Positions 1-8,298 of a stretch of 64,000 nucleotides of DNA are shown one piece after another. The DNA comes from JAIBBV01 sp044347745 (GTDB lineage Bacteria > Bdellovibrionota_C > UBA2361 > JAFLCA01), in NCBI GenBank assembly GCA_044347745.1, contig JBIKUD010000006.1, positions 1 to 64,000 of the forward strand. The letters run 5' to 3'. The notes below the pieces were generated by a model. That model was not told the DNA's origin. It made no database searches and saw nothing but the letters and a program-made list of their open reading frames with translations. How positions within the stretch are numbered: the first letter of the stretch is position 1; each line of letters begins with the position of its first letter. A program made the position numbers and the translations under genes.

Positions 1-41
1 GTCTGCCCATATACAAATAATTCGAGAAAAAAGGGCGAAAG

Positions 42-59
42 TTTCGTCGCAGGACGAAA
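42..59 (-). terminator. Possible terminator hairpin downstream of uup
   Basis: TTTCGTC and GACGAAA form a 7-bp perfect stem around a 4-base loop, and A/T runs lie on both sides. It sits about 105 bases past the stop codon of the minus-strand uup gene. The T-tract is not placed ideally, so a terminator role is only a guess. Confidence 0.3.
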
Positions 60-83
60 AAACTTGTGGGCTACTACATAAAA

Positions 84-119
84 CTGGTGCGTCCCAACTA
101 GAAACCTGCAACGCACCAG
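84..119. repeat. Inverted copy of the GTTGGGACGCACCAGG repeat
   Basis: CTGGTGCGT (84-92) and ACGCACCAG (111-119) form a 9-bp inverted repeat. The left arm continues as CTGGTGCGTCCCAAC, the exact reverse complement of the repeat found again at 2175-2190. The two sites lie on either side of uup. This looks like a small REP-type sequence unrelated in its core to the GGTGCCCCC family of the 25-43 kb region. Confidence 0.55.
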
Positions 120-165
120 GGGGGGCGGCTAGTAATATCTGCAAGTTGTCTGTGAAATACGGAAA

Positions 166-1986
166 CTATTCGCGGGATTTTTCGTCGAGATATTGCCAGC
201 GGGAATAGAGTGAATCGACTTCAGCCTGTTTGCTTGAGAGTTGCGCGCAAAGCTCCTGAAATTCTTGTGGATTTGTATCTCCACCGCAAAGCGCAAGCTT
301 ACTCTCAAAAGCTGAGAGCTCCGATTCTGCTTGTAAAATGCGTTTCTCTATACCTTTCAGCTCGTGCTGTTCGGTAAAGGTGAGCTTTAGTGTTTGCTTA
401 GCTTTGGAGCGGTTTTGGCGAGAGGGACTTGAGTCTGATAGTTGGGACGTACTACCAGAGTCAATTACGGTGGTGGACCGTCTGGGGAGGGAGGCTGCCC
501 AGCGGCTCCATTGCTGATGATCTGCGAAAAGAGCTGAGTCACCATATCCTGAGAGCCCAACAATAACTTGGCATACCCGATCAATGAGATAGCGATCATG
601 TGTGACAAGTATTAGAGCTCCCGGAAATTCAAGTAGTGCCTCTTCCAGCACTTCAAGTGTTGGAATATCAAGATCATTTGTGGGTTCATCGAGTATTAAT
701 ACGTCTGCAGTTTCTCGCATTAAGCGAGCTAAGATTGCTCGTGCTTGTTCACCACCCGAGAGAGACTCAAAGCTCAAGCTTAGTTGTTCAGCTGTAAACA
801 AAAAGCGTCTAGCCCATCCAGCAACGTGGTATTCTTGGCCGCCGAAGACAACAGCATCACTGTCTCCGCAAAGAATTTTTTGAAGAGTTAATGTACGATC
901 CACACCAACTCGCATCTGATCAAGCAGAGCAACTTTGAGTTTCGATGCCCTCAAAACTCGGCCCTTAGTAGGCATTAATTCGCCCAAGATAGTGCGCAGG
1001 AGAGAGGTTTTGCCGCATCCATTTGGGCCCACAATCCCTAGTCGACTTCCAGGAGATAAAATAAAGGAAAGGTTTGAAAAGAGTTTGCGATCTCCATGAC
1101 TTAATGCCACATCTTCGACCTTTATCAGCTCCTTACTTTGTCTTCCTGAAGCTCCAAACTCGAGTTTTGAGTTATGTTCAACTCTGGTGATCCCCTGTAG
1201 CTCAGCTATAAGATCAGAGGCTCGGTCGATACGTGCTTTCTGTTTCGTAGTTCGGGCTTTTGCTCCCTGCCGTAGCCATTCAACCTCTCTTCTCACCTTA
1301 TTGGCTAAGTTGCTGCGATATTGCTCTAGCTGTTCAATAAAGTTGGCACGCACCTGAAGAAATTCGGAGTAGGCCCCATTTACGATTAATGCACCGTTTG
1401 GGAAGGCAGAATCGATTTCCATGACCCGCTGCGCAATATTTTCAATAAAATACCGGTCATGGCTGATAATAATACTAGAAAATTTAGACTCTTTGAGGAG
1501 GGACTCAAGCCAGCCTATGCCAGGAATATCTAGATGGTTGGTAGGTTCATCTAACAAGAGGAGCTCAGGATCAGTGATGAGCCCCCTGGCAATAGCGAGG
1601 CGTTTACGCTCCCCACCCGACATTTTTTGCACTTCTTGCTGCTTATCATTTAAGCCGAGTTGGGTGAGAACTTCAGCAACACGTCCATGTGCATTACGTA
1701 CGTAGTCCGGTACGGCCTTTAGTAATACCTCCTCAGCGGTTAGATCGTCACCAAAGTTATCGATTTGGGGCACGTAGGTAATTCGAAGATCTCGTTGGGT
1801 GGACAGCTCCCCATCGTCAGCCTGATCGAGGCCAGCCAGGATTTTAAGAAATGTTGATTTACCACAGCCATTTTTACCTACAATTACAACCCTTTGGTTG
1901 GGCTCGACAGCTAGAGTCAGGCCACAAAAGAGCGGTTCGATCTCGAATGTGCGGGTGATATTTTTTGCGCTAAGTAATGGAGCCAT
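166..1986 (-). CDS. uup: ABC-F family ATPase, Uup-like
   Basis: This is a duplicated soluble ATPase of the ABC-F family. Such proteins act on the ribosome or, for Uup, are linked to DNA and ribosome quality control, and they have no membrane domain. Counting from the ATG at 1986, Walker A motifs are GKNGCGKST (37-45) and GPNGCGKTS (320-328). Signatures are MSGGE (122) and LSGGE (409), and Walker B regions end in LDEPTNHLD and LDEPTNDLD. A basic interdomain linker lies near 215-270. Residues ~535-606 form the charged coiled-coil tail typical of Uup rather than EttA. The frame stays open 21 codons upstream, but the ABC homology begins right after the chosen start. The gene stands alone, flanked by copies of a short repeat. 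Confidence 0.9.
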   Translation of the reverse strand: MAPLLSAKNITRTFEIEPLFCGLTLAVEPNQRVVIVGKNGCGKSTFLKILAGLDQADDGELSTQRDLRITYVPQIDNFGDDLTAEEVLLKAVPDYVRNAHGRVAEVLTQLGLNDKQQEVQKMSGGERKRLAIARGLITDPELLLLDEPTNHLDIPGIGWLESLLKESKFSSIIISHDRYFIENIAQRVMEIDSAFPNGALIVNGAYSEFLQVRANFIEQLEQYRSNLANKVRREVEWLRQGAKARTTKQKARIDRASDLIAELQGITRVEHNSKLEFGASGRQSKELIKVEDVALSHGDRKLFSNLSFILSPGSRLGIVGPNGCGKTSLLRTILGELMPTKGRVLRASKLKVALLDQMRVGVDRTLTLQKILCGDSDAVVFGGQEYHVAGWARRFLFTAEQLSLSFESLSGGEQARAILARLMRETADVLILDEPTNDLDIPTLEVLEEALLEFPGALILVTHDRYLIDRVCQVIVGLSGYGDSALFADHQQWSRWAASLPRRSTTVIDSGSTSQLSDSSPSRQNRSKAKQTLKLTFTEQHELKGIEKRILQAESELSAFESKLALCGGDTNPQEFQELCAQLSSKQAEVDSLYSRWQYLDEKSRE

Positions 1987-2122
1987 TTCTGTTCTATGGG
2001 GTTGAGGTCGAAGAAAGCGGAATATAGCAGCTCTGAGCCTAAGTGCCAAAATATAGGGGGAATAGAACTCAAAATGGGTGGTGGGTGGTTCGGTTGGCCC
2101 TGGAGGGGGCGGGCGAAAGGAA

Positions 2123-2190
2123 GTTGGGACGCACTAGGTGATTGCAAAAAGGTGTTGCGGATTGAAGGGGTTAAGTTGGGACGCACCAGG
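2123..2190. repeat. Two direct copies of GTTGGGACGCACCAGG
   Basis: GTTGGGACGCACTAGG (2123-2138) and GTTGGGACGCACCAGG (2175-2190) lie in the same orientation, 52 bases apart, in the G-rich gap between uup and the 112-residue gene. They match the arm at 84-98 in inverse orientation. Their spacing and repetition suggest a REP-like family. Confidence 0.55.
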
Positions 2191-2241
2191 GCGGGGTGTT
2201 TAAGGATAGGTTGAGGGGCGGTGGGTTATACGGACGAGGGG

Positions 2242-2580
2242 TTAAGGTTTTGGTTTTTTTTCGTCATCGATAAGCCCCGAATCAACGGCCATCTTTACTG
2301 CTTCTTTCAAAACGCTACGCTTTTCCTCAGATAGTCCAGAACTATCGAATAACTTGTCGGCTTCTTCGTTAATCATTTTAAAAAGTTGCTCACGTTCAGC
2401 CGCGCTCATAATACGGGTGCTACGGCGCTTGCCGGCAATACCGGTGCCTTTTATGGCTCCAATGCCCTGTGTGGCTTGAATGCCAACAACTGACCCAACT
2501 GCCTCGGGGCTCTGCACATTTTCACTGCCCTTAGTCCGGTTAACAGAGCCAATCTTTACGTCTTTAGGTTTCTTGGTCAT
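2242..2580 (-). CDS. Small charged protein coupled to a sigma-like gene
   Basis: This is a 112-residue soluble protein that I do not recognise. The N-terminal half is low in complexity (Gly, Ser, Val, Lys). The C-terminal half (about 65-108) is a predicted helical segment rich in Glu, Lys and Ala, with no signal peptide or membrane segment. Its ATG overlaps the TGA of the upstream sigma-like gene by four bases (ATGA), so the two are probably translationally coupled. The tight coupling to a sigma factor would suit a regulator or anti-sigma partner, but this is inference from context only. Confidence 0.6.
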   Translation of the reverse strand: MTKKPKDVKIGSVNRTKGSENVQSPEAVGSVVGIQATQGIGAIKGTGIAGKRRSTRIMSAAEREQLFKMINEEADKLFDSSGLSEEKRSVLKEAVKMAVDSGLIDDEKKPKP

Positions 2581-3392
2581 AGGCTCGGCCTCGACAAAAA
2601 CTTGCTAAATAATCCTTCAGGCTCTTCCTTGCGTAATTTAATTCCTATCGCTTTAAGCCCTGGTCGAACCTTTGGTTTAATTTGTGGTTTTCCCTTGGCA
2701 AAGCTCTTATGCAAAAAAGCCAGCAATACTTTGTGTTCGCGAATGACATTAAGTTCATCGGTTTCCCATTCAACCGCCAGATTGCGCATTGAGCTGCCTT
2801 CCCAATAAACCTTCCAAAGCATCATCTGATGCACAGGATCAAGGTCAGCAACGTATTCAACCATGCGTTTATAATCTAACTGTTCGTCAGGCTGATCGCT
2901 GGTCAGTCCTTGGCGGGCAGCAATTAAGCTGGCACCAACGAGCAATTCGCGAATCGCCATACGGGTGCCTTCTTCGCCCTCTGCTCCATCATCATAATGA
3001 AGTTCTCCCTCTCGAAGTTCAGGAAAGACACCTAACAATTCAGAAGAAATATCGCGCGCTTGCTGTTCGGCATGATTATCTGCGGCCGTTGAACCTCGTC
3101 GCCAACCTTTTGATTTGCGAGCTGCCTCGGTCGCTGCCTCATGAATGCGCTTTCTGGCGTACCCCTTAAAAGGTACTCCGCGCTTAGGGTCAAAACGCCG
3201 GGCGCAAAAGAGCAAAGCCTCCATCGCAGCACCGTCGAGCCCGTCGAGACGCCAGTCCATATTCCAGGCACGTGCCACGGACCGAGCAATACTTTCAGCC
3301 CAGCCCTGATACTCAACCACAAGCTCGTTCGCCTCCTCAATTGAGAGGCTAGGTGCTTGCTTTTGCTCATTTTTTGACGTCATTTCCGTCAT
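2577..3392 (-). CDS. Atypical sigma-70 family protein
   Basis: This is a 271-residue protein with a region-2-like segment at about residues 20-95: a hydrophobic helix, then RFDPKRGVPFKGYARKRI, which resembles the sigma-70 core-binding and -10 recognition helices. A weaker region-4-like helix-turn-helix lies near 195-235. An acidic, unconserved spacer takes the place of region 3. The basic C-terminal tail is unusual. Two ATGs occur at codons 1 and 4. AAGGG lies upstream of the first, which is chosen. It is transcribed divergently from another sigma-like gene. A sigma or sigma-like regulator is likely; its regulon cannot be read from the sequence. Confidence 0.65.
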   Translation of the reverse strand: MTEMTSKNEQKQAPSLSIEEANELVVEYQGWAESIARSVARAWNMDWRLDGLDGAAMEALLFCARRFDPKRGVPFKGYARKRIHEAATEAARKSKGWRRGSTAADNHAEQQARDISSELLGVFPELREGELHYDDGAEGEEGTRMAIRELLVGASLIAARQGLTSDQPDEQLDYKRMVEYVADLDPVHQMMLWKVYWEGSSMRNLAVEWETDELNVIREHKVLLAFLHKSFAKGKPQIKPKVRPGLKAIGIKLRKEEPEGLFSKFLSRPSL

Positions 3393-3503
3393 GCTAGCCC
3401 TTTTTCTTGTGTAGATCCAGCCATTTATAGATTTTCTGAAGCGACTCTACGCAAGCTGCGGATAGGACATATGGAAGCAATAACTTCTGGAGTTTAGCAC
3501 GGC

Positions 3504-3725
3504 ATGACGGACTTCAGTGTTGAAATCGATGGTGCATTGGCAAGGCCCGAATTGGGCAATGCCCTCCGTAATGAACTTTACGGCAAGATGACAGACATTC
3601 TTGAGCGCTCAGATTCAATCACTGATTCAGGAACCCGCCTAATTATCCAAGCTTGTTGCCTCGATATGATTAGCGCTCTCGAAGACGTCATTACTCAGTT
3701 TGGTCTCGACCGTCGCTTGTCATAA
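3504..3725 (+). CDS. Small hypothetical protein beside sigma-like genes
   Basis: This is a 73-residue acidic protein with no signal peptide or membrane segment and no family I recognise. It is mostly helical, with two Cys near residue 51-52. It begins 111 bases from the divergent sigma-like gene and ends 53 bases before the second one, with which it may share a transcript. GGAG lies about 10 bases before the ATG. The location suggests a regulatory role, but nothing in the sequence proves it. Confidence 0.55.
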   Translation: MTDFSVEIDGALARPELGNALRNELYGKMTDILERSDSITDSGTRLIIQACCLDMISALEDVITQFGLDRRLS

Positions 3726-3778
3726 CTCGCCGCAGGGAAATTTTTGGTTCGACACGGTTATTTGAGGAAGGGGTGCAC

Positions 3779-4639
3779 ATGAACGCGATGCCAGCTACAA
3801 ATCTCAAAGTTAAGTACGCCGAAGATAACGATATCATTGCGCCAGTGAAGCGCGGTCGTAATTCAAAAGTGGTGAAGTTGCCGCTTAGAAGTCGCAATAA
3901 GCCAAAAACCCTCTCTCCACTTGAACAGCAAGATTTAGTAGTTGAATATCGCACGAAGGCTCGTAAGCTTGCGCGCAGCATCTTACGAAAATGGCATTCT
4001 CGCCTCGATCTCCAGGAAGTTGATTCAATTGTAGATCTCTCACTATGTGAAGCTGTCCGCCGATTTAACCCAACCAAAGGCGCAAGCTTCATGACCTTCT
4101 TGTTCTATCATATGCGCGGAAATTTAATTCGCGCAGTTGCTCAGGCTGCTAACGCCAACGTCATTCCAGTCTTTGATTCGGAAACAGGAGAGTTAAAAGC
4201 CGATGGTGATCGGACCGTAAACGCGCAGGAAATTGCAGAAGCGCTATGCAGTCATGATCATATATCGCCTGATGATACTTTGCTCCGCAAGGAAATGGCT
4301 GGTCTAAGCCAAGAAGCCTGCTCCAAGCTTGATAATCTTGAGCGCGAAGTGATCGCGCGAATTTTTATTCAAGAGCAGCAGTTAATGGATATCGCAACTT
4401 CACTTGGATATAGCCGTTGTCATATCTCTCGCGTAAAAAAGAAGGCGCTTGAAACCTTGTTTGCAGAATTAACTAAGACCGTTCACCACGGAGATGAAGA
4501 CGCGCTCAAAGCTAAACCAAACTTTGATTTAGCTGACCTTGACGAAAGTGCAACGACTGAGCGTCGTAAAATTCACCGACGTCGTCCTCGCGCACGCAAG
4601 GGCAATAGGGAGCTAGATGTTATGGCAGGCGCTCTGTAG
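3779..4639 (+). CDS. Sigma-70 family protein with regions 2 and 4
   Basis: The protein has 286 residues. Near residues 45-120 lies a sigma-70 region 2 with RRFNPTKGASFMTFLFYHMR, matching the -10 recognition and melting helix pattern. Near 190-235 lies region 4, with an LDNLEREVIARIF helix followed by a helix-turn-helix ending SRCHISRVKKKALE. The basic tail (RRKIHRRRPRARKGNR) is unusual. The start is the ATG with AGGAAGG eight bases upstream. A GTG two codons earlier is possible. Region 4 is better conserved here than in the divergent sigma-like gene at 2.6-3.4 kb, so this one is more clearly a promoter-binding sigma factor. Promoter specificity is unknown. Confidence 0.75.
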   Translation: MNAMPATNLKVKYAEDNDIIAPVKRGRNSKVVKLPLRSRNKPKTLSPLEQQDLVVEYRTKARKLARSILRKWHSRLDLQEVDSIVDLSLCEAVRRFNPTKGASFMTFLFYHMRGNLIRAVAQAANANVIPVFDSETGELKADGDRTVNAQEIAEALCSHDHISPDDTLLRKEMAGLSQEACSKLDNLEREVIARIFIQEQQLMDIATSLGYSRCHISRVKKKALETLFAELTKTVHHGDEDALKAKPNFDLADLDESATTERRKIHRRRPRARKGNRELDVMAGAL

Positions 4640-4871
4640 TCAGGCCAGTTGAAAGAGAAGCTTTAAACTCGAATTGGTCAAACAATGTTTAACATGCTTT
4701 AAATGCTTTAAACCTGTTTTTGCCCGGCAGGGTGCTAGCCCCGATTTTACCTTTCTAAAACTTTACTTACTTAGTAAAGATCCTGTATAGAAAAGCCTTC
4801 TGTGAGAAGTGTCTGTGTCCTCGTTTTGGGACGACAGGCAAGTCTGTTATGTTGTTCATGGTAATGCTGTC

Positions 4872-4949
4872 ATGAGTATTTTTGAGATTGCAGCGTTTTC
4901 ATTCGCCGGAATTATGGTTTTGACCATGATATTCGGAAGTTGGTCTTAA
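4872..4949 (+). CDS. Possible 25-residue membrane peptide
   Basis: An ATG opens a 25-codon frame that encodes an almost wholly hydrophobic helix (Phe, Ala, Ile, Met, Val, Leu) ending GSWS, then TAA. It resembles a single-pass small membrane protein. No convincing Shine-Dalgarno sequence precedes it, and a short hydrophobic ORF can arise by chance, so it is offered as a candidate only. Confidence 0.25.
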   Translation: MSIFEIAAFSFAGIMVLTMIFGSWS

Positions 4950-4979
4950 ACGCCCAATAAACTTATTGAAGACATTTTT

Positions 4980-5015
4980 CTAGAAGCAATTATTTCAAAA
5001 AAAATTGACTTCTAG
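4980..5015. repeat. Inverted repeat CTAGAAG...CTTCTAG
   Basis: CTAGAAGCAATT (4980-4991) pairs with AATTGACTTCTAG (5003-5015) with one bulged base, around an A-rich loop. It lies 67 bases before the glycosyltransferase start. It could be an operator or a terminator-like hairpin for an upstream small RNA or peptide. Confidence 0.35.
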
Positions 5016-5081
5016 CCGTGCCAATGATGGCGCACAGTTTTAAAATGACTTCGAGAGGGGTATTGGACCCCCAGACAGAGT

Positions 5082-6911
5082 ATGACTCTCACCTCCAAGC
5101 AATCGAGCTTAGCCACTCACTTGCGGCTTCGTCATTTTTCCCGCCTCCATTTTTCGCCCATCTCATTTTGTGTCCTGCTTGCGTTCATTTTTTTTCTGGC
5201 TGTAATTCCTTTTATCGGTGTGCCCGAGGTTGCGGGTTCAAGTGAGGCACGAGAGATTCATGTTGCCAAAGTTGTGGCAGAGCAAAAAGAGTGGATAGCC
5301 CCCTTACGTAATGGAATAGTGCCGTCTAAGCCACCACTTTTTCATTGGTTGGTAGCTGCAATCGCCAATATTTTTGACGTGGCCGTAAACCCTTTTTGGA
5401 CTCGCCTTGTCTCGTTAATTTCTGCGGCTTTGTTGCTTGGCCTTACCGCGCGCCTTACGTTGGCATTACTTTCGCGGGCTCCTACGCAACTATATGAGCA
5501 AAGGTTCGTTTGGGCGTTTATTTCAGCAGCTATTCTTAGTGTAACGCCTGGGTTTGTTCAGCTTAGCGTCGATGCGCGCGTAGATATGCTCTATTGCGCA
5601 TTGGTGGCGCTTAGTTGGAGTAGCGTAGCTATTCCTCTGCTTGAGAACACCCAGACTGTTCGACGCGATTGGATGCGCTTTTGGGGTTTTGCTGGCCTTG
5701 CTGTACTGACAAAAGGCCCATTGGGTTTGGTGCTGCCTGCGGTCCTCATTTTTGCTTTGTTGTCATTAGTGTCAGGCCTTCGAATCGCCACCCGTGAATG
5801 TTTTTCACCCCGGGCTGGCTGGGTTCTTTTTGTTCTTATTGTGAGTGCCTGGTACCTTCCAGCCTATCAGCAGATGGGCTGGCCATTTATAGAAAAACAG
5901 TTTTTCTTCGAGAACATTCAAAGATTTGGTGGTGGTGAGCACATTAACACTGAACCTTGGTGGTTTTATCTGCCATCTTTTTTAGGCTCGGCAGCTCCTT
6001 GGTCCTTAATTTTTCTATGGTTAAGCATTAGATGTGTAAAGCGCAAGCACCCCGAGCAAGAAAGTTATGCGGCATTTAGAAAATATAGACTAATTCCCGT
6101 AGTGCTTTTCTGGTTGGGCTTCTTTTTGTTTTCTCTTTCGTCCGGTAAGCGACATGCGTACCTAGTTCCGCTTTTCCCATTTGTTGCGGCGGCAGTGTCG
6201 ATTTTTCTGGCTCAATTAAAATTGCAGCTCAGTGATGCGGCAGTGCTGCGTCAGCGGCAGTTCGTTGCAAGAATTCCTGAAGTACTTTTTGTGGGCACTG
6301 CCGTATGCGCATTCTTTCTTGAAGCTGGACCAATTTGGGCTCAGCTTAGCGTTGAAGCAGCTCATGCGGCGGCCTGGGTGCAAACGGTTAAGAGAGGCTT
6401 GTTGTTTCCGCTTACATTGGCACTCGTTCTTATTTTCTGTAGACCATACATAAAAAGTGAATCCCTAAAATTTGGCATAGTGTGGCTGGCGGGAACCATT
6501 TTCATCAATGCGGCATTGGGAGTGGGACTTGGTTTGAAGGCCGAATTTAAGGGTTTTCATTCCGCAGCTGCTGAAGCGGCTGCACATATTCCCCAAGAGT
6601 CAAAGTTAATAGTGATTCGTACTCTTCGTGATGAATTTTTTGATCCATTTATGCTTTATTTTGAGCGAGAAACTTCGATCCAAGAGGCGAGCACATTAAG
6701 GGCAGAGAAGGGAGATTTTATTTTGTATAAAAGAGTTCACCTGCCTGAGTTGTTGTCACGCGCGGCCACTTTAGGGCTAATCGTTGAACGGCAGCTCGAT
6801 TTTAATCTGCCCAGCGATGTTATAAAGGGACGCACAGATCGGGCTTATGAAGTGGCATTGCTCACCTCGACCGCAAGCGGGACTTTCCAGCCGCAAAAGG
6901 GAAAGCTATAA
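5082..6911 (+). CDS. GT39-family membrane glycosyltransferase (ArnT-like)
   Basis: This 609-residue polytopic protein has about 11-12 hydrophobic segments. It matches the GT39/ArnT plan: a first membrane helix at about 26-46, then a periplasmic loop with the acidic catalytic-type motif EAREIHVAKVV (55-65) and KPPLFHW (83-89). Such enzymes move a sugar from a polyprenyl-phosphate carrier to lipid A or protein on the periplasmic face. The donor and acceptor are not predictable here. The C-terminal 100 residues form a soluble domain. The MgtC-like gene starts 8 bases after the stop, and the CPBP and rdgB genes follow on the same strand, so the four may be co-transcribed. Confidence 0.8.
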   Translation: MTLTSKQSSLATHLRLRHFSRLHFSPISFCVLLAFIFFLAVIPFIGVPEVAGSSEAREIHVAKVVAEQKEWIAPLRNGIVPSKPPLFHWLVAAIANIFDVAVNPFWTRLVSLISAALLLGLTARLTLALLSRAPTQLYEQRFVWAFISAAILSVTPGFVQLSVDARVDMLYCALVALSWSSVAIPLLENTQTVRRDWMRFWGFAGLAVLTKGPLGLVLPAVLIFALLSLVSGLRIATRECFSPRAGWVLFVLIVSAWYLPAYQQMGWPFIEKQFFFENIQRFGGGEHINTEPWWFYLPSFLGSAAPWSLIFLWLSIRCVKRKHPEQESYAAFRKYRLIPVVLFWLGFFLFSLSSGKRHAYLVPLFPFVAAAVSIFLAQLKLQLSDAAVLRQRQFVARIPEVLFVGTAVCAFFLEAGPIWAQLSVEAAHAAAWVQTVKRGLLFPLTLALVLIFCRPYIKSESLKFGIVWLAGTIFINAALGVGLGLKAEFKGFHSAAAEAAAHIPQESKLIVIRTLRDEFFDPFMLYFERETSIQEASTLRAEKGDFILYKRVHLPELLSRAATLGLIVERQLDFNLPSDVIKGRTDRAYEVALLTSTASGTFQPQKGKL

Positions 6912-6919
6912 ACAGTCCT

Positions 6920-7381
6920 ATGGACACTTTTTTAAATCTCTTTGACCCAGCTACTCATTTAATACTTATTTCAGCGGCTCTTGGCGCTCTTATTGGGCTT
7001 GAGCGTGAACTGTCGGGCAAAGACCCAAGTTTGCGTACTTTTGCGCTGATCTGTGTAGGCAGTTGTTTGTTTTCAATCGTCTCTGAACTTGTCACCATTG
7101 GCGCCCCAGAGGCTGACCCAGGCCGTATCGCTGCGCAGATTGTGCCCGGCATCGGTTTCCTCGGCGCGGGTGCCATATTTCGCTCCCAAAGAGGAATCTC
7201 TGGTCTGACAACAGCTGCATTAATGTGGGTTACGGCTGCAATTGGTATGGCGGTTGGTTTTGGTCAAGTTAACTTGGCGGTATCGGCAACCTCGGTGGCT
7301 TTGCTTGTAACTTTTGGACTCAAGATGGTGCATCGGATTCTTCGGCGTTTCCGCCCGCAGTCGAACTCACAAGTTGAGTAA
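6920..7381 (+). CDS. MgtC/SapB family membrane protein
   Basis: This 153-residue protein has four to five membrane segments. It carries the MgtC-family signatures GLERE (26-30), a long segment ending PGIGFLGAGAI near 75-86 and GLTTAALMWV near 94-103. It matches the N-terminal membrane domain and lacks the C-terminal ACT-like domain of MgtC proper, as many SapB/YhiD members do. The family is linked to Mg2+ starvation, acid stress and virulence in other bacteria, but the transport role is unsettled. It lies 8 bases after the GT39 gene and 23 bases before the CPBP gene. Confidence 0.85.
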   Translation: MDTFLNLFDPATHLILISAALGALIGLERELSGKDPSLRTFALICVGSCLFSIVSELVTIGAPEADPGRIAAQIVPGIGFLGAGAIFRSQRGISGLTTAALMWVTAAIGMAVGFGQVNLAVSATSVALLVTFGLKMVHRILRRFRPQSNSQVE

Positions 7382-7404
7382 CTTGAGGTCGTAAAGGGGA
7401 AAAA

Positions 7405-8298
7405 ATGAAACACACACTTCTTATGGTGATAGCCGTACTGCTTGCGGCTTGTGTTATGACTCCTCCGCTTTATGGACTTCTATTCACTGCATATGGTGAA
7501 CATCTTTGGCCATACGCGCGAGTTTTTAATCGCGTGGTTTTGTTATTTTTCATAATCGCGCTCTACCTTTCGCGCTCGAAGTTAAAATTGTCACTGCTTT
7601 CGCCCTATTTTTATGGGATTCCTGTGAAACAACGGGTGATTGATACCTTTGTTGGCTTTTGCATCTCCATTTGCATTTCGGTGCCGCTTCTGTTTTTGAT
7701 TATAAAAGAGGGTTCGGCGCTGGTATGGGCTCAGCAAGATTTTTCTTTCTATTTTTGGCGTTTTGCTAAGGTTGTCCCAGCCGCGTTTATTACCTCATTA
7801 ATTGAAGAGTCAGTTTTCCGAGTTTTACTTCTCAGTGGTTTTGCCGTGTTGTTCAGTCCGATGGTAGCAGTGCTGCTTGCAAGTGGAATTTACGGCTGGG
7901 TGCACTTTATTGCGCCCGACAAAAGCTGGTCGTTGCCTAGTTTTTGGCCACAAGAGGGCCTAGTTTATTTTGCTCATGTGATTGCGCAGTCGTTTGCTAC
8001 TGAGCTTCTTCCTGCTATAGCCGGACTTATGCTCGTGGGGGTGGCGTTATGTTTTACATTGTGGCGAAGCAAAGCGATTTATCTTGGTATTGGATTACAC
8101 GCAGGATGGATTGTAGTTTTAAAAATGTCTTCAGTTGCAACTAGTGTTGCGCCAGGCGCCGAGTTTGTAGATGGTATTGGGAGGCGTTACTTTTTGGTAG
8201 CTGAACCAGTAACTTGGTTTTCAGTAATTATTGTCATGGGGCTCATTCAATGGTACTGCGCGCGGCGCCCCCAAATGGGAAGTGCGGAGCAAAAATGA
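7405..8298 (+). CDS. CPBP family intramembrane glutamic endopeptidase
   Basis: This is a 297-residue membrane protein of the Abi/CAAX-prenyl-protease-like (Rce1/CPBP) family. The first catalytic motif EESVFR is at residues 134-139, a histidine lies in YGWVHF (H167) and a further histidine lies in the motif IGLHAGW near residue 230. These residues form the glutamate/histidine active site in the family. A strong AAAGGGGA ribosome-binding site precedes the ATG. Its stop codon overlaps the rdgB start by four bases (ATGA), so the two are translationally coupled. The substrate is not known; some members act in bacteriocin self-immunity. Confidence 0.8.
   Translation: MKHTLLMVIAVLLAACVMTPPLYGLLFTAYGEHLWPYARVFNRVVLLFFIIALYLSRSKLKLSLLSPYFYGIPVKQRVIDTFVGFCISICISVPLLFLIIKEGSALVWAQQDFSFYFWRFAKVVPAAFITSLIEESVFRVLLLSGFAVLFSPMVAVLLASGIYGWVHFIAPDKSWSLPSFWPQEGLVYFAHVIAQSFATELLPAIAGLMLVGVALCFTLWRSKAIYLGIGLHAGWIVVLKMSSVATSVAPGAEFVDGIGRRYFLVAEPVTWFSVIIVMGLIQWYCARRPQMGSAEQK

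Larger units (their letters stand above)
4640..5081. other. Gene-free gap with hairpins and a tiny ORF
   Basis: This 442-base gap lies between a sigma-like gene and a glycosyltransferase gene on the same strand. It is AT-rich and holds an exact CTTTACT/AGTAAAG hairpin (4761-4779), a possible 25-codon membrane peptide (4872-4949) and an inverted repeat at 4980-5015. It may hold a terminator and the promoter of the downstream genes, but no clean -35/-10 pair could be assigned. Confidence 0.5.
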
